Of a DNA stretch of 64,000 bases, positions 20,762-32,270 are shown in pieces (the first letter of the stretch is position 1; each line of letters starts with the position of its first letter). The notes below the pieces were generated by a model that had not been told where the DNA came from, made no database searches, and was given only the letters and a program-made list of their open reading frames with translations. A program made the position numbers and the translations under genes. Origin of the DNA: Euphorbia lathyris (lineage: Eukaryota; Streptophyta; Magnoliopsida; Malpighiales; Euphorbiaceae); NCBI RefSeq assembly GCF_963576675.1, contig NC_088919.1, positions 42,368,501 to 42,432,500 of the forward strand, read 5' to 3'.

Positions 20762-23700
20762 TTAATGGTGTGCTCCTAAGCCCATTCCGGGGATGAAACC
20801 TCCTTTCATCATCTTCACCACATCGGTGGTCATGCTCGACTCGTAAATCCCAGAGACTTGGAATCCGGAGAAAAGTTGAGGCTCAATTCCCAATGCTGCC
20901 ACCGAGCTCAGTTTTTCAGCTCTAATTGTAACTATCTCCTCCCCGAAGGGGAACTTAATCATTTGGTGGAGCGTGGAGGGCACACCTCCCAGCTTGTGGA
21001 ACCAAGGGCGTCCCAACAACACAGCAAAAGTTACTGGGATATCCAACACTGTGAACTCAGTTTCTTCCTCGTGCGGCCCCACTTTCAACTTGGCCTTGAA
21101 AACTCCTTCAATATGCCTACGGCTGTCATCGTATGCTCTGATCACTGTTTCAGAAGCTGTCAAATCTCCTCTCTCCACTCCTAACTTGGACAAGAGCTTC
21201 AAAGGACAAACATTAATGGCCGATCCATCATCGACCATAACACAGCTAGTCTTCTTCCCGTTAATTTCTGCTCGGATATACAATGGCTTGTTGTGAGCCT
21301 TCCCCTCTTCTGGGAGATCCTCGTTGGTAAACGTAATCTCAGTCTTCTTTCGGGCCATTATTGCCCCTACTAGCGCTGCCGGCTCAGTGTCGGTGGAGAT
21401 CACCAAATTCTGCAACTCCTTCATCAGGTTCTCACGATGGTACTTAGAATGGCATAAAACTTCCCAGACCGTAGACTTAGCTTGCGTCTTCTTCAACTGT
21501 TCAAGAACTTGGTCGTCGGGCTTAGGAGCCGAACCTTCTCCAATCTCAGTCTCTACCATTGGTGCCTTTCCCTCGGCCACACGACCTGATCTCGTCATCA
21601 CCGCAACTTTCGGCTCGTCATCCGACTCGTCCCAAATGTTGATAGGGATCTTCCGATTGGCATCCTCCTCGTCCGAGGAACTCGCCCAGATGTCTACGAC
21701 CATTAAATCCATGAGGTGAGGAACACTCGGATTCAGGAAAAAGGGATCCGCTGATCCATACAAGGCCCAACCTATCAACTCATCATAGTCACGGAGGGAC
21801 ACTCTACTCATCCTTCTCGCGGCCAATGGAATAGCGCCTCGTTGTATGCACATAAGTTGCACCTTATCGCTCATTGCCTCATTACACTGCTCATAACGGT
21901 GCCTCCACCTTCTAGCATAATCTACAAAATGTTCCTCGGGGAATTGCCTAATCCTGTCCAGATCATCTAGGGATCCCGTCCATGGAATGTACATTTCATA
22001 TCTCGTCACAAAGGCATTTCGGAGCGGTATCCAATGACACATCTCTTCCTCTGACAGACCCTGATGCCACAATAAGGCTTCACCCATCAAGGTTTCCGGA
22101 AAATGTTCATGCAACTCACACTGTGGGAATCTAGCGTTATACATATGATCGCGGAATATCCTCGCATGCTCTACAGGATCCCGATATCCACCATACCTAG
22201 GCATTGCTAACACCGCATCAGGTGTTTGGTAAGACGGGGAATCAGGAGTTTGCTCTGCTAGCATCCATACCGTATATTCCTTGATAAATCTCTTCGTCAT
22301 AGCTGCCCAATCGGTCTTAACATACATCGGCAGCGACATGTACCACATCAGCGGTTCACCCATCAATGAATTACAAAACAAGCTAGTGATCTCTTCCTCT
22401 TTGAAACTCAAGGCTGTCATAGCTGACAAATAGAAGTGAAGGTGCTCCATAGGGTCCTTATTGCCGTTATTCTTGCTGACCCTTGGCAATGGACGCTTGA
22501 TGGGTCCAATCTGCATTGCAAAGTGCTCTGCGGTTCTATCCTCAGCTCTCTGATACTTTTCAAGAAACAAATCCGACAACCGATCCCAATCGTGCTTGCA
22601 AGAGTCGGGCAATGAATGGAACCATTGCAAAGGCTCACCTACCCGTGAATGGTGGAACCACTGAGCAATTTCCTCTACCCCGAAGGATTCAATAAACATG
22701 TCGTGCATATACTCACGCAAGTGCACTTCGGGATCCATTCCTCCACTGAACAAACCTAAATTAGGCACGATAGTCCGAGACGACCCTTCTCCGGTCTCTT
22801 CGGCACTATCCTCGTCATATGGTGCTCCACCATCTGATCCTTCCTCCATTAGTTCGTCCTCTTGTTCCTCACCCAAGAAGGACACATACAAACCATTTCC
22901 CACATTGCTTCTTTCGACGGAGTCCAACAACTCCTCTACATCTTCCTCAAAAGATTCCATCACTACAGTTTCCGTCAAACCAACTCCGATCACGCTCACC
23001 CTATGATTAGGCAATGGATTGCGCCTAACGGAAGGGTTTGCTGACGAAGGATCAGCTATCTTCTTCTCCTCAATCAAATCTTGGATTTCGTATTTCAGCC
23101 TCTCGCAATTCTCAATCGTATGTCCATAACTGTTGTGGAATTCACAATACCCTCTAGCCTGAATCTGCGGAGTAGGTTGAGCTTTGTTATACGGGGTAAG
23201 GGCTTTCAACAACCCCTTCTTCTGCAGACGTTCAAAAACCTTTGCGTAAGTCTGATCGAATTTGGCGAACCGCCTCTTTTCGATAGCATTAAGATCAACC
23301 ACTTTCACTGTCGCAGATTCCGCATTCGCGCTAGGCCCTCCGGCACTATATCCAGACTTCGTCCACTTGGTATAAGCTTTCTTCGGCTCCCCATCGCCTT
23401 CGACAGTCAAGGCACAACTATACATCTGATTGAAATCTGTGAACGGCATATATCTCAACTCATTCTTAATGTACGGCAACGTATTGCCAATCACCATTCG
23501 GATCTGATCTTGCTCAAGCGGCTTCTGTTTCATGACCGCGGCCTTAGCCCTCCATCTCTTCACAAAGTCTGAAAGGGATTCCCCAGTCTGCTGCTTAGTG
23601 CTCTCTAACTCTTTCAAAGTGACTTCCAACATGGTGTTAAAACTATACTGAGCGATGAATGACTTCGCTAACTCCTTCCAATCCTTCTTTGTCACCATTG

Positions 23701-24367
23701 GCAGCGCATGGAACCATGTGAGGGAAGCCCCCTCCAGGTAAGTGTTAAACAGCCCCAAGACTTGATCCTCGGTCAGGATCGTGTGCTTCATTACCGCAAC
23801 GTACTGATTCATGTGAGCGGTGGGATCTCCAGTTCCATCGAACTTTTTCATGTCAGGGAGCCGGAATTTCAGAGGCAAAGCTGTTGCTGTCAAGCAATTC
23901 TTCAAGTTATAGAAATCCTGACTTCCGGAGCTTCCTCCGCGCAAGTCCTGCACTTCCTGTGTGATGTGTTGCCTCCACTCCTCTTCCTTAGCTTTCTCCT
24001 TCTCTAACTGTTTTCGGATATAATCCTGATAATCCTCCTCATTCCCAAAGCGAGGGCCATCGTTCACCTCATTCTCAGCACGCTTACTACCACTCTTGTT
24101 GTCCTTCAGTGCTAACTCAGCTAGCTGGGCCAAGATTGCGGCCAGCTGGTCGTTGATATTGTTCACAGAATTCTCCAATTCAGCCACTTTCTCGTCGGTC
24201 GCAGACATACTGATGGAAGATTGAGTATACCCAGATGAAGATGATTCAGAAGCCACAACTGCTGATTCTGAACTGTCTACTCGTAGCTGATCAAACTGTC
24301 TGACAAGCCGATCACTCTCGCGAAACCACAACCGCTTAATGATGACGTCTGCGCGAACGGTATCCAT
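20762..24367 (-). CDS. Gag with four tandem gag-like units plus aspartic protease, E1
   Basis: 1201 codons from ATG at 24367. A coiled-coil stretch (55-90) and basic/acidic linker come first. Four gag-like units follow, each with DP..H and L.GE.L.W (variants) then W and F...Y: residues 178-245, 541-608, 633-700 and 725-792. Units 1 and 4 also have the second half (FVKRWRAK at 268, FVDYARRWRHRY at 814). A zinc-knuckle variant C408-x2-H411-x4-H416-x4-C421 lies between units 1 and 2, with His where the second Cys is usual. The protease has VDDGSAIN (1045-1052) and LLGRPW (1117-1122). At the end is a G-patch-like GGFIPGMGLGAHH. A TAA replaces Gln (CAG in E2) after residue 1201; the frame otherwise continues. 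Single-gag Tat proteins are much shorter. Confidence 0.92.
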   Translation of the reverse strand: MDTVRADVIIKRLWFRESDRLVRQFDQLRVDSSESAVVASESSSSGYTQSSISMSATDEKVAELENSVNNINDQLAAILAQLAELALKDNKSGSKRAENEVNDGPRFGNEEDYQDYIRKQLEKEKAKEEEWRQHITQEVQDLRGGSSGSQDFYNLKNCLTATALPLKFRLPDMKKFDGTGDPTAHMNQYVAVMKHTILTEDQVLGLFNTYLEGASLTWFHALPMVTKKDWKELAKSFIAQYSFNTMLEVTLKELESTKQQTGESLSDFVKRWRAKAAVMKQKPLEQDQIRMVIGNTLPYIKNELRYMPFTDFNQMYSCALTVEGDGEPKKAYTKWTKSGYSAGGPSANAESATVKVVDLNAIEKRRFAKFDQTYAKVFERLQKKGLLKALTPYNKAQPTPQIQARGYCEFHNSYGHTIENCERLKYEIQDLIEEKKIADPSSANPSVRRNPLPNHRVSVIGVGLTETVVMESFEEDVEELLDSVERSNVGNGLYVSFLGEEQEDELMEEGSDGGAPYDEDSAEETGEGSSRTIVPNLGLFSGGMDPEVHLREYMHDMFIESFGVEEIAQWFHHSRVGEPLQWFHSLPDSCKHDWDRLSDLFLEKYQRAEDRTAEHFAMQIGPIKRPLPRVSKNNGNKDPMEHLHFYLSAMTALSFKEEEITSLFCNSLMGEPLMWYMSLPMYVKTDWAAMTKRFIKEYTVWMLAEQTPDSPSYQTPDAVLAMPRYGGYRDPVEHARIFRDHMYNARFPQCELHEHFPETLMGEALLWHQGLSEEEMCHWIPLRNAFVTRYEMYIPWTGSLDDLDRIRQFPEEHFVDYARRWRHRYEQCNEAMSDKVQLMCIQRGAIPLAARRMSRVSLRDYDELIGWALYGSADPFFLNPSVPHLMDLMVVDIWASSSDEEDANRKIPINIWDESDDEPKVAVMTRSGRVAEGKAPMVETEIGEGSAPKPDDQVLEQLKKTQAKSTVWEVLCHSKYHRENLMKELQNLVISTDTEPAALVGAIMARKKTEITFTNEDLPEEGKAHNKPLYIRAEINGKKTSCVMVDDGSAINVCPLKLLSKLGVERGDLTASETVIRAYDDSRRHIEGVFKAKLKVGPHEEETEFTVLDIPVTFAVLLGRPWFHKLGGVPSTLHQMIKFPFGEEIVTIRAEKLSSVAALGIEPQLFSGFQVSGIYESSMTTDVVKMMKGGFIPGMGLGAHH

Positions 24368-26281
24368 TAGTATGTATGCATGATTTTATATGCATGATTC
24401 GTGGTGTGTGCGTTTATTTATTTACGATTATAAGATAAGAAGAACAAACGTTAGTTCTATTTACATGTATCACAACATCTCTCTTCCACCCTTATTCCTC
24501 CACACACTCGTTGGTCCAGGTCTCTTTCCTAGGATTTTGGTTTTTTTGGCTCACATTGCGGTCCAGGGGACGCGTGATGCCGTCGATTATTGCGGGAAAG
24601 TAAATCATTCATCAGACAATACAGTTCGTTTTGACGTATCAACGTTTAGTGACTAAAAAAAATCGACCAAGTCGGATTGTCCTTTCGGAATAACTCGTCT
24701 TTCATCCTTTCGTGAGACGCATTAATTCGGGTTTTGACTCCCTTTGAGCGCATCTCAGTTTTTAGACGTGGTTCGAGTTATTCTTCTAGTCAAATCGTTC
24801 TTTATTGTCAATGACTCGTTCCCTTTTGTTCGCGTGGGTTCGTGTCTCGATTTTTGGATTACAACGGGATCTTTTGGATCTATCGAGAGACGTAACCACG
24901 TGTTTATTTAGTGATGGAATCACTTTTGGATTTTATTTTAGGGAACGGACTCATCGCGTAACGCGTTTGTTTTTAGCGTCGAGGATCCGTTTGCTCATTT
25001 TGCTACGTGAAAAGACGGCGAGTCTTATTTTGAGCGCATGATAATCTTTCGGCTAATTACAACTCTTTGTTCCTCCCAATCCACGGGATATATCATCTCA
25101 GTGTGGTTATAGAAAATCAACGTTTCGTTGAATCGCGTGTTTATTTGAAGCGAGGGTATCACCGTTTTCCTTCCTTTAGGCGCGAATTAAGCAAACACGT
25201 ACATCGGGCCATATTTCTTGCAGTTTTGGTAACGGTCGAAATGATCGAGTCGTTAGTCAAAACTCGCAGTCTCGTCCATCTGGCGCAATTATATGGCCTG
25301 GCTTAATTCGGCTTTCGAGATTTTAAACGGGGTATACACTCGTTCGAGGCACGTATTCAACGGTATTGGCTTATTTTCTTTAACTACTCGCGGGATTAAC
25401 ATATATCGTAGATTCAGAATGATTTTGGTCGATTAGTTCATTTTTCTTTTCTTAGTCACCTTTTGCGGACACGTCCATTTCTCTTAAGAATGACACCAGG
25501 CATAACGTAAAAGCTCGTCTTTTATTCGGAAGGGACGGGCTACTTGTGCGAAACTTTTCACGTTACAACAAGGTTGTTCGAAACAGAAATGTTCTTCGTT
25601 TTCGTTTCGTCGTGATCTCGTTTTATCCCAATTTATTTAAAGAATGTGAATAACGGCTACCGTTAATATAGTCTTTTGTATCGAAATGTAACTATCCTTA
25701 ACACCGAACCGATTAATACTAATACGTGCTTACGTCATAACGTATTTCCTGAACACGTGCCTTCATCGGGACACCGAAAGGGACAAGGCGGGTCGCACAT
25801 GTTCATTCATATGAGATGACTAAGTCGTCTTTAGTTCAAATCGTTTCGATGTTTTAGGGTAATTAGTATGTCGATTCAAGAGTATATATTAACGCATCGT
25901 CTCATTTTCTTTACATAATTTAGGATTAGACACGTATCATGGTGGTTTGAAAACACGAACTGATTCATTTATCACATCAAAAATAGTAACGGGTAATCCT
26001 ATGGAAACTTCTAAGGCTACTATATGCTGACACGGCTGACCGCGGGACCTCACAGGACCGCACAAATTCGCCCCTAACGAATGGATGGGGACCCTCTGGC
26101 GCCTTACTGTAAGGGGGAACTTACGCTAGCCTCTTTCGAGCGACGAATGGACTCTCACTAGAGGTTTCGCGGAAATTACCCAAAGGGTTTGCAATAATGC
26201 TCGTGAATGCATACGAAAAGAAGTAACACGATCCGTCCCCGTTAAGGGCTTAGTGCATGCCTTCTGGAATCAAATTTCTCG
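24368..26281 (-). other. Untranslated leader of E1 between PBS and gag
   Basis: About 1.9 kb with no ORF of useful length on the minus strand. Ogre-type relatives carry an extra ORF1 here; I see none. The segment is well conserved with the E2 leader (39825-41726), including blocks such as TTACGTCATAACGTATTTCC. Short plus-strand ORFs here look like chance. Confidence 0.75.
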
Positions 26282-26301
26282 CTTCCCCAGCAGAGTCGCC
26301 A
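26282..26301 (-). promoter_or_regulatory. Primer-binding site of E1
   Basis: On the minus strand TGGCGACTCTGCTGGGGAAG starts two bases inside the 5' LTR. The leading TGG pairs with the CCA of a tRNA 3' end. The matching tRNA would end CAGCAGAGTCGCCA; I do not assign the amino acid with certainty (Arg has been described for Ogre-type elements). E2 has the same 20 bases. Confidence 0.8.
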
Positions 26302-26303
26302 CT

Positions 26304-29269
26304 TGTTAGACGAGGTGCCGTGGCTTAATCTCCCGGGCGGACCGGGGGGTGGACAACCTCATGGCGACGTAAGCGGTGATTGGCGCCGAAAGCAACCAAT
26401 CGTGGAATCAAGCTGCTCGGTAGGACCGGAGCTCGGAGATATGGAAGAGTCGCCACCCACGAATGGGAAAATGAACACCGATCCCTTGCGGGAGACCGGT
26501 GTGGGTTCGGGAAACTTAGGTACGAGCCGAGAAGGCTAGCTCCTTTCCGGAGAAAGGCTACTAGGCACCCCGACATCGCCCGGTTATGAACCACCGGCCT
26601 CCTACTCAGCATGTTAGGCGATAACGGACTAATCGTATACTTCTTTAAGTTTAAAATTCATTTGAAACCCTTTTCTTTCTCTTTTTGGAAACCATTTTGA
26701 GCATATGATATTGAAAAGCCACATCAGTAAAGAATCACCCATTTATGTTTATACATACACAGAGAGGGGGAAGAAAGAAGTGATTTATTTACAACCGTAT
26801 TTAAATGTTATGTTGTGTGTCTATTCTACATTAACTTATTTCCCCAAAACGATGTTTACATGGTTCGCACCTTAATCGCCGTTGGAATGATTTAGGTGCG
26901 TTTTAAAACCCCGTTTGATAAAGCTTACCCGAATCGCCGTTGGAACGACTCGAGTAATTGAAAACGTTAAAGTAAAAGCCTTTTAATAAGAAAACATGGT
27001 TAAACATACAAGTCAATTTTATTTTGTACAAATTCATTAAGAAAGCGATTCAAAATCTCCATTATTAAAAAAAACGATTTTGATCACAATGTTCGCTTAA
27101 TCCGTCGTTGGAACGGACTAAGGTTTTAAAACGTGGTGTTTTGAAGACGATTTGAAATATCAACCAAAATGACTCTATTTATCTACATTAGAGATCTAAG
27201 AAAGCTCATTAGCTTAAATAATTTTAATTGAAAACTCTCTTTTTGTGACTTATTTTCCCCACTTATTTAATGGACTCTCTAACTATTATAATTACATCAA
27301 TAAACATATTTAGGCCCAAAAATTAATTTTTCCAAGTGAAGCCCATTTGAAACATGGACTCATAAATGGCCAAAAGAGATAAAGAAAATAATATAAATTT
27401 ATATCTACACATTTTAACCCAAAAGACATAAAATAAGAGTAAAAGAAAGTATACTATCCAATACATATATAAGAAAGAGTAATGAAAATAATATATTTAT
27501 ACTTTAAATATATGAAAATAGTAGATGAAATTCATAAATAAGAGAATAGCATTTATCATTCAAAATAACTCTATTTGTCAATAATTAACATAACCCAAAT
27601 ATACTCCAAAACTATATATATATACAGAACTAATATAATCTTAATGTCAAAAAGACTATATGTTTATTCCCTAATATCTATTAATTGTCTCACAAAATAC
27701 CCAAGTAAATAACATTTAAAATAGATTTTAATGTGACTTAAATAAATAATGACAAAAAAAGAAGAAAATAATACATACATTTATAAAAATAAAATGGAAC
27801 ACCACTCTTCTAAAATAATTATATATGTTAAAATTCTAAAACAATTTGAAAATCATATATTACATAATTATATATATATATATATATACTAAGGATTAAA
27901 AGTCTAAAAGTTAAGAAAAAGGGACCGAAATGGCATTTTTTACATTTTGGCAGATTTACCGACGGAAAATCCGTCGGTAAACAGCCTTTAGTGACAGAAT
28001 TGGCAAATTACAGCAGCACTCCAACATTTTCCAGATTTGTTCAAAAGCATTAAATTAAATCTAATTCAATCGTTTTGGACTTCCGAACTACCAAAGATGG
28101 ATCATAGTCGAAAACGGAAGTTCCTAAAACGATGTTTTTATTTTAAAACGTTATTTGGAAACCTCTTTTAAATAAAAAACTTATAATTACAACATTTTCG
28201 ATACCCGAACTACCTTTTTATCGGATCATGGTTCGTATTGGGATATCCAAAACGAGGTTTTTATTTTAAAATAAAACCGAACTTTATTTAACACGAAACG
28301 AAAATTAAATAAATACGCTAACTAAATAAAACGTGACAAAATAAATAAATGACTAAAGGAATAAAAACTATAAAATAAAAAAATAAATAGAAGGAGAGAA
28401 ATAAATTAAATAAAATAAAGAGTCTAGTCCTCGGATAATACCTTTGATTCGGTATCTCACAGTCGAAGCCGATTGATTCCACGAACCGCGAACTCCCGAT
28501 TTTAATAAAAATTTAGTAAAAATTGAACTTAGGAAATTTGGAATTTTTGAGAAAAAAATATTTTTCTCAAAAAAATCCACTCTCTCTCTCTCTAAAAATG
28601 TTTAGAGTGAGAAAGTTTTTCCCCCAAAAAAAAGGCCTCCACTTCACCTTGAGATCCGTGCCCTTATATAGGGAAACGGATCCCGGAACAATGGGCGACG
28701 CCCAAAAAAAATTGGGCGTCGCCCATTATGGTTGGGCGGCCGCCCAACCTAGTGTTGGGCGGCCGCCCAACGCGAGGTTGGGCGCCCGCGCCCAACCCTC
28801 GTCGGGCGTCCGCCCGACGCGTTGGGCGTTCGCCCGACGCGTTGGGCGTTCGCCCGACGTGGTTGAGTGCCCGCCCGGCGACCTGCGGGGCGTGCCTCGC
28901 GCCGTCGGACGCGTGCACTCCGTGGCCGCCGAGCGCGCGTTCCGCGCAGCTAGACGCTCACACGTCGCGGCTGCCGAACGCGCGCCTCACGCTGCCAGGC
29001 ACGTGTGCTCAACGGCCCACGAGGGATGCGCACCGCCAGCGGTCCCAGGCATTGCTCGGGCGTCGAGAGCGTGCCACTCGCGGTGCGTCCGACGGACGCC
29101 GCGCGCACGTCTCGAGTCGTCAAGCGGGCGTTCGACCATCGTCGTCTACGTGCGGGATGCCGTTGCATGCCCGCGCCGTGCCGTTAATTTTCCTCAGCTT
29201 ATTATTCTTTATATATTTTTCAAAACTTCCGGAATCAATCGCTTCGACCGTCTTGTTTCAGGTTTTCGT
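26304..29269 (-). repeat. LTR C: 5' LTR of E1, outer end truncated
   Basis: It matches LTR B closely from TG at 26304 to GGTTTTCGT at 29269 and then switches to the intron-1 repeat of the E2 PMD gene. The last 27 bases of the LTR (including TGTCTACA) are missing. The palindrome array (about 28691-28880) has a different unit composition from LTR B. TATA box at minus 28664-28670, about 20 bp left of the array. CGT is shared by both sides of the junction, so microhomology repair is possible. Confidence 0.92.
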
Positions 29270-29610
29270 GAATAGTGAAAACGTGAATAGTGAAAACTTA
29301 ATTAATGAAAACTTAACTAATGCATGCGAATAGTATAACTTAACTAATGCGCGTGAATAATGAAAACTTAACTAGTGCACGTGAATAGTAAAACGTGAAT
29401 AGTGAAAACTTAACTAATGCACGTGAATAGTAAAACGTGAATAGTGCACGCGAAAAGTAAAAAAGTGAATAGTGAAAACTTAACTAATGCACGTGAATAG
29501 TGAAAACTTAACTAATGCACGTGAATAGTAAAACGTGAATAGTGCATGTGAATAGCAAAAACGTGGATAGTGAAAACTTAACTAATGCACGTGAATAGTA
29601 TAACTTAACC
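29270..29610. repeat. GAATAGTGAAAAC / CACGTG repeat in intron 1 of the E2 PMD gene
   Basis: Same type as 13735-14015 of E1, with AACTTAACTAATGCACGTGA units. CACGTG occurs five times (29378, 29420, 29490, about 29518 and 29588). It begins directly at the truncated end of LTR C, so E2 lacks the first part of this intron and the end of exon 1. Confidence 0.82.
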
Positions 29611-29773
29611 TATGCTCCTTGTTAATGCGGACGAGAGTGGATTAAAGAATTAACTAAACCTTACATGAACGACCCTAAAGGAGGGATTTTTACAAGAAGT
29701 TGGTCCTAACTGACCAGATGTCTCTGTATGCTTTAGGAATCGCATTTAAATTTTCCTGTCTTGTTCTTTCTAG

Positions 29774-31992
29774 TTCATTGAGATCTCCAGGACTACGGCC
29801 GAGATTCATTCGTGGTACGCTAGGCTAGGCGCCGCGGCGAGAGCCCGCGTGCGTGAGCTGGGCTTTGAGCCCTTTATTTCAGCGCTGCCCCGCACCAACG
29901 GGGTGTGCGATCATTTTGGCCTGCTTGCCTTATGCGAGCGGTGGGTTGACTCGACCCACACCTTCCACCTTTCTTTTGGGGAGATGACCATCTCGCCCAG
30001 AGATTTTTCTTTGCTGACAGGGCTGCGGGGGAGTAGCACTCCAGTTCCCTTTTGTTTTGATATGATGCGACCGCGGGTCGACCGCGCTAGGCTAGCTGCT
30101 TTGATTGGGCCGGGAGTTTACCCAAGCGTCAGATCTTCTCCAGCGAAGTTCGTTTCTACTGCGAGTCTTTTGAGTCGCCGGGATTTTTGCGAGACGGATG
30201 ATGCTGACTTGGCAGTTCGTAGCTTCCTAGTGTACACCCTGAGTGAGACGATTTTCCGCACCAAGAGCGGAAAGGTACACGCTGGTCTTATTCAGGCTCT
30301 CAGTGATTTGGATGCGGCAGCGTCTTATGATTGGGCGGGAGCGGGCCTAGCCTTCTTATATAAGTTTTTGGATTTGGCTTGCCGGAAGCGCAAGGACTTC
30401 GGTGGTTACACCTTTGCCCTACTGGTACGTGACGCATCCTTGACTCGCCCATTTTATCTTCTCCGCGCTTTTCACACTTATAATCCTTGTTTTTACCGCA
30501 GGTTTGGGCGTATGAGAGGCGGATTCTTCCCAGCCAGTCTCGACCTCGGCCACGAGTACCGAGGCTCCCTCTCATGACCCGATGGAGAGATTTCGACCTA
30601 GGCACCGAGAGGAGACAGACGGTGGCGCGACTCCTAGATTGGATTGACTCGCGGACCCTGGGACAGGTAGATATCTTCTAGTCATGCTAGATTCTTGTTT
30701 GAACCGTTCTGACTTTCTCTTTGTGTGTTTTTTTTTTTTTAGATTAAGTTCAGGTGGGACGACCTCGACTTCGGTCCCGATTACATATATGTATCTGTGA
30801 TCCAGGAGCAGCAGTGCGTGCTCACCGGCCCCTGCGTGCGGGCATGGTATTTGGGGGACCGAGGCATCACCGGGGTTAGTGACGCACACTAGACATCGGG
30901 TGAGATTCCCGTTTCCATGTTCGCGGTGCGGACCATGCCCCTATCGGTCATCCGTCGGGACTTGACCCGTCGGTTCATTGGTAGAGAGGTGTGGGTTCAC
31001 GCCGGGGGCCGTGATCCTTACTTATCTACTCTGCTGAGCGTGAGGGATGCCCCAGCGGCAGCGATGGAGGTGGATCCGGTAGCAGACGTATTTTCGAGAG
31101 AGGCTGTCGCGGCAGTCTTTGGTCAGGAGGAGGTCCCGGTAAGTGGTTCCGCCTTCTTACCTTTTATTCATGAGATGGTTAGCGGTACTTATTGTGTTTT
31201 TATTTGCAGGAAGGGTCCTGGAGGAGTGCCCATCTATCCGATTTCTTTGACGGCACTCGAGCTCAGACACCCGTGTGCGAGCCACCCTACTACGTCGGCG
31301 AGTCCTCCAGCGCCGCCCGACCGGAGGGGTCTTCCCTAGGTGTGCCTGTACCGGACTACGGGAGGGATTTTGCCACGGTTTGTTACGATGAGTCCGGGGC
31401 AGCTTATGCGGGATTCGAGACGGCTCCTTCTATCTTTACCTCGAGGGTCCCATTTGATCCTTCAGATGCTTCTCTGACTACGAGGGAGACCTGTTCGGAT
31501 TATGTGGGACTGTCTGGTTATCTCCGAGACCGCCTCAGCTTGCGCTGCGCCGATCACCTGGTATGTATCATTACTTTACTTTAGTGTAGTGGAATGTATG
31601 CATGTATGTATGATTTATGTTCTTGCCTATGCCGTTTCTTATTTTTATCTGTTTTTCCTTTCTTTTTCTTTAGAGCGATCTGCATGCCCATGAGCAGAGA
31701 CAGAGCGAGTTGGTGCGGGAGGCCGATGCCCGGATTGGTCAGGTGTACCAAGAGCGGAATGACCACTGGTCGGGGGTGATACGGTGGGAGACTGAGGGTT
31801 GCCTTGCTGCCGTGGAGAGAGCGCGTGATGAGTCGACTGGACACCTCGCCTGCCGAGGAGAGAGCACGAGTCGCCGATGAGAGAGCACGAGTTGCCGATG
31901 AGAGAGCGCGAGCTGCCGAGGAGACATTATCTGTGGAGCGGGCATCGCATTTGAGGGAGTTTGAGGCCTATTGGGACTTCCCTCCGTATTAG
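29774..31992 (+). pseudogene. Antisense PMD gene of E2, exons 2-6, broken
   Basis: Exons correspond one to one with E1: 29774-30424, 30502-30666, 30743-31138, 31210-31560, 31674-31992, with GT-AG borders and phase-0 introns of 77, 76, 71 and 113 bp. Exons 2 to 5 have exactly the same lengths as in E1 (651, 165, 396, 351). The PMD signatures are kept (TFHLSFGEMTISPRDFSLLTGL; YDWAGAGLAFLYKFLD). Breaks: TAG at 30890-30892 in exon 4 (Trp codon in E1), a one-base insertion in exon 6 near 31840, and separation from exon 1 by E1. The end of exon 6 (EERARVADERARVADERARA) shows the uninterrupted coiled-coil repeat. Confidence 0.85.
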
Positions 31993-32270
31993 GCTTATTA
32001 TGTATTGCTTTGTAGTTTTTTTATTGGAGTTACCCCGATGTATAGCTGATGTATAGGGAGTGGGGGTGGATAGCAGGTAGGCTTTTTTGTGAAAAGTAAG
32101 ATATGAAATGTATAACTCATGATTCATATTACCATGCATTCAGTAGATTATGATGATTCCAATCATTCTCGTCAAATATATTCATGCCCTTTATTTATTT
32201 ACAAACAACAGAAATACTTAGTCGCTTATACATTGTTTTTGTAATTGCTCAAGTTATAACTATTGTTACC

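Larger units (their letters stand above)
8198..29269 (-). mobile_element. Ty3/gypsy (Tat-type) retrotransposon E1, inner copy
   Basis: LTRs at 8198-11183 and 26304-29269 are close to identical in the parts compared and distinct from the outer pair. Length is about 21.1 kb. Order on the minus strand: 5' LTR, PBS 26282-26301, leader, gag-protease 24367-20762, pol to 16974, then the antisense PMD gene 13400-16490, 39-bp repeats 11372-12975, 3' LTR. E1 sits in exon 1 of the PMD gene of E2. Its right LTR lacks the last 27 bp and the right TSD is gone. Coding damage is light: one in-frame stop and one single-base deletion in gag-pol, and one stop in the antisense gene. Confidence 0.92.

Noticed and set aside
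24390..25306. Plus-strand ORFs in the E1 leader (24390-24656, 24805-25041, 25067-25306)
   Set aside because: Short, not consistently conserved in E2 at the protein level, and without recognisable domains.
3611..29269. Reading the array as LTR-internal-LTR-internal-LTR made by unequal recombination
   Set aside because: Shared variants pair the outermost and innermost LTRs, CCAAT flanks the outermost pair, and E2 sequence continues on both sides of E1, so nested insertion explains it better.
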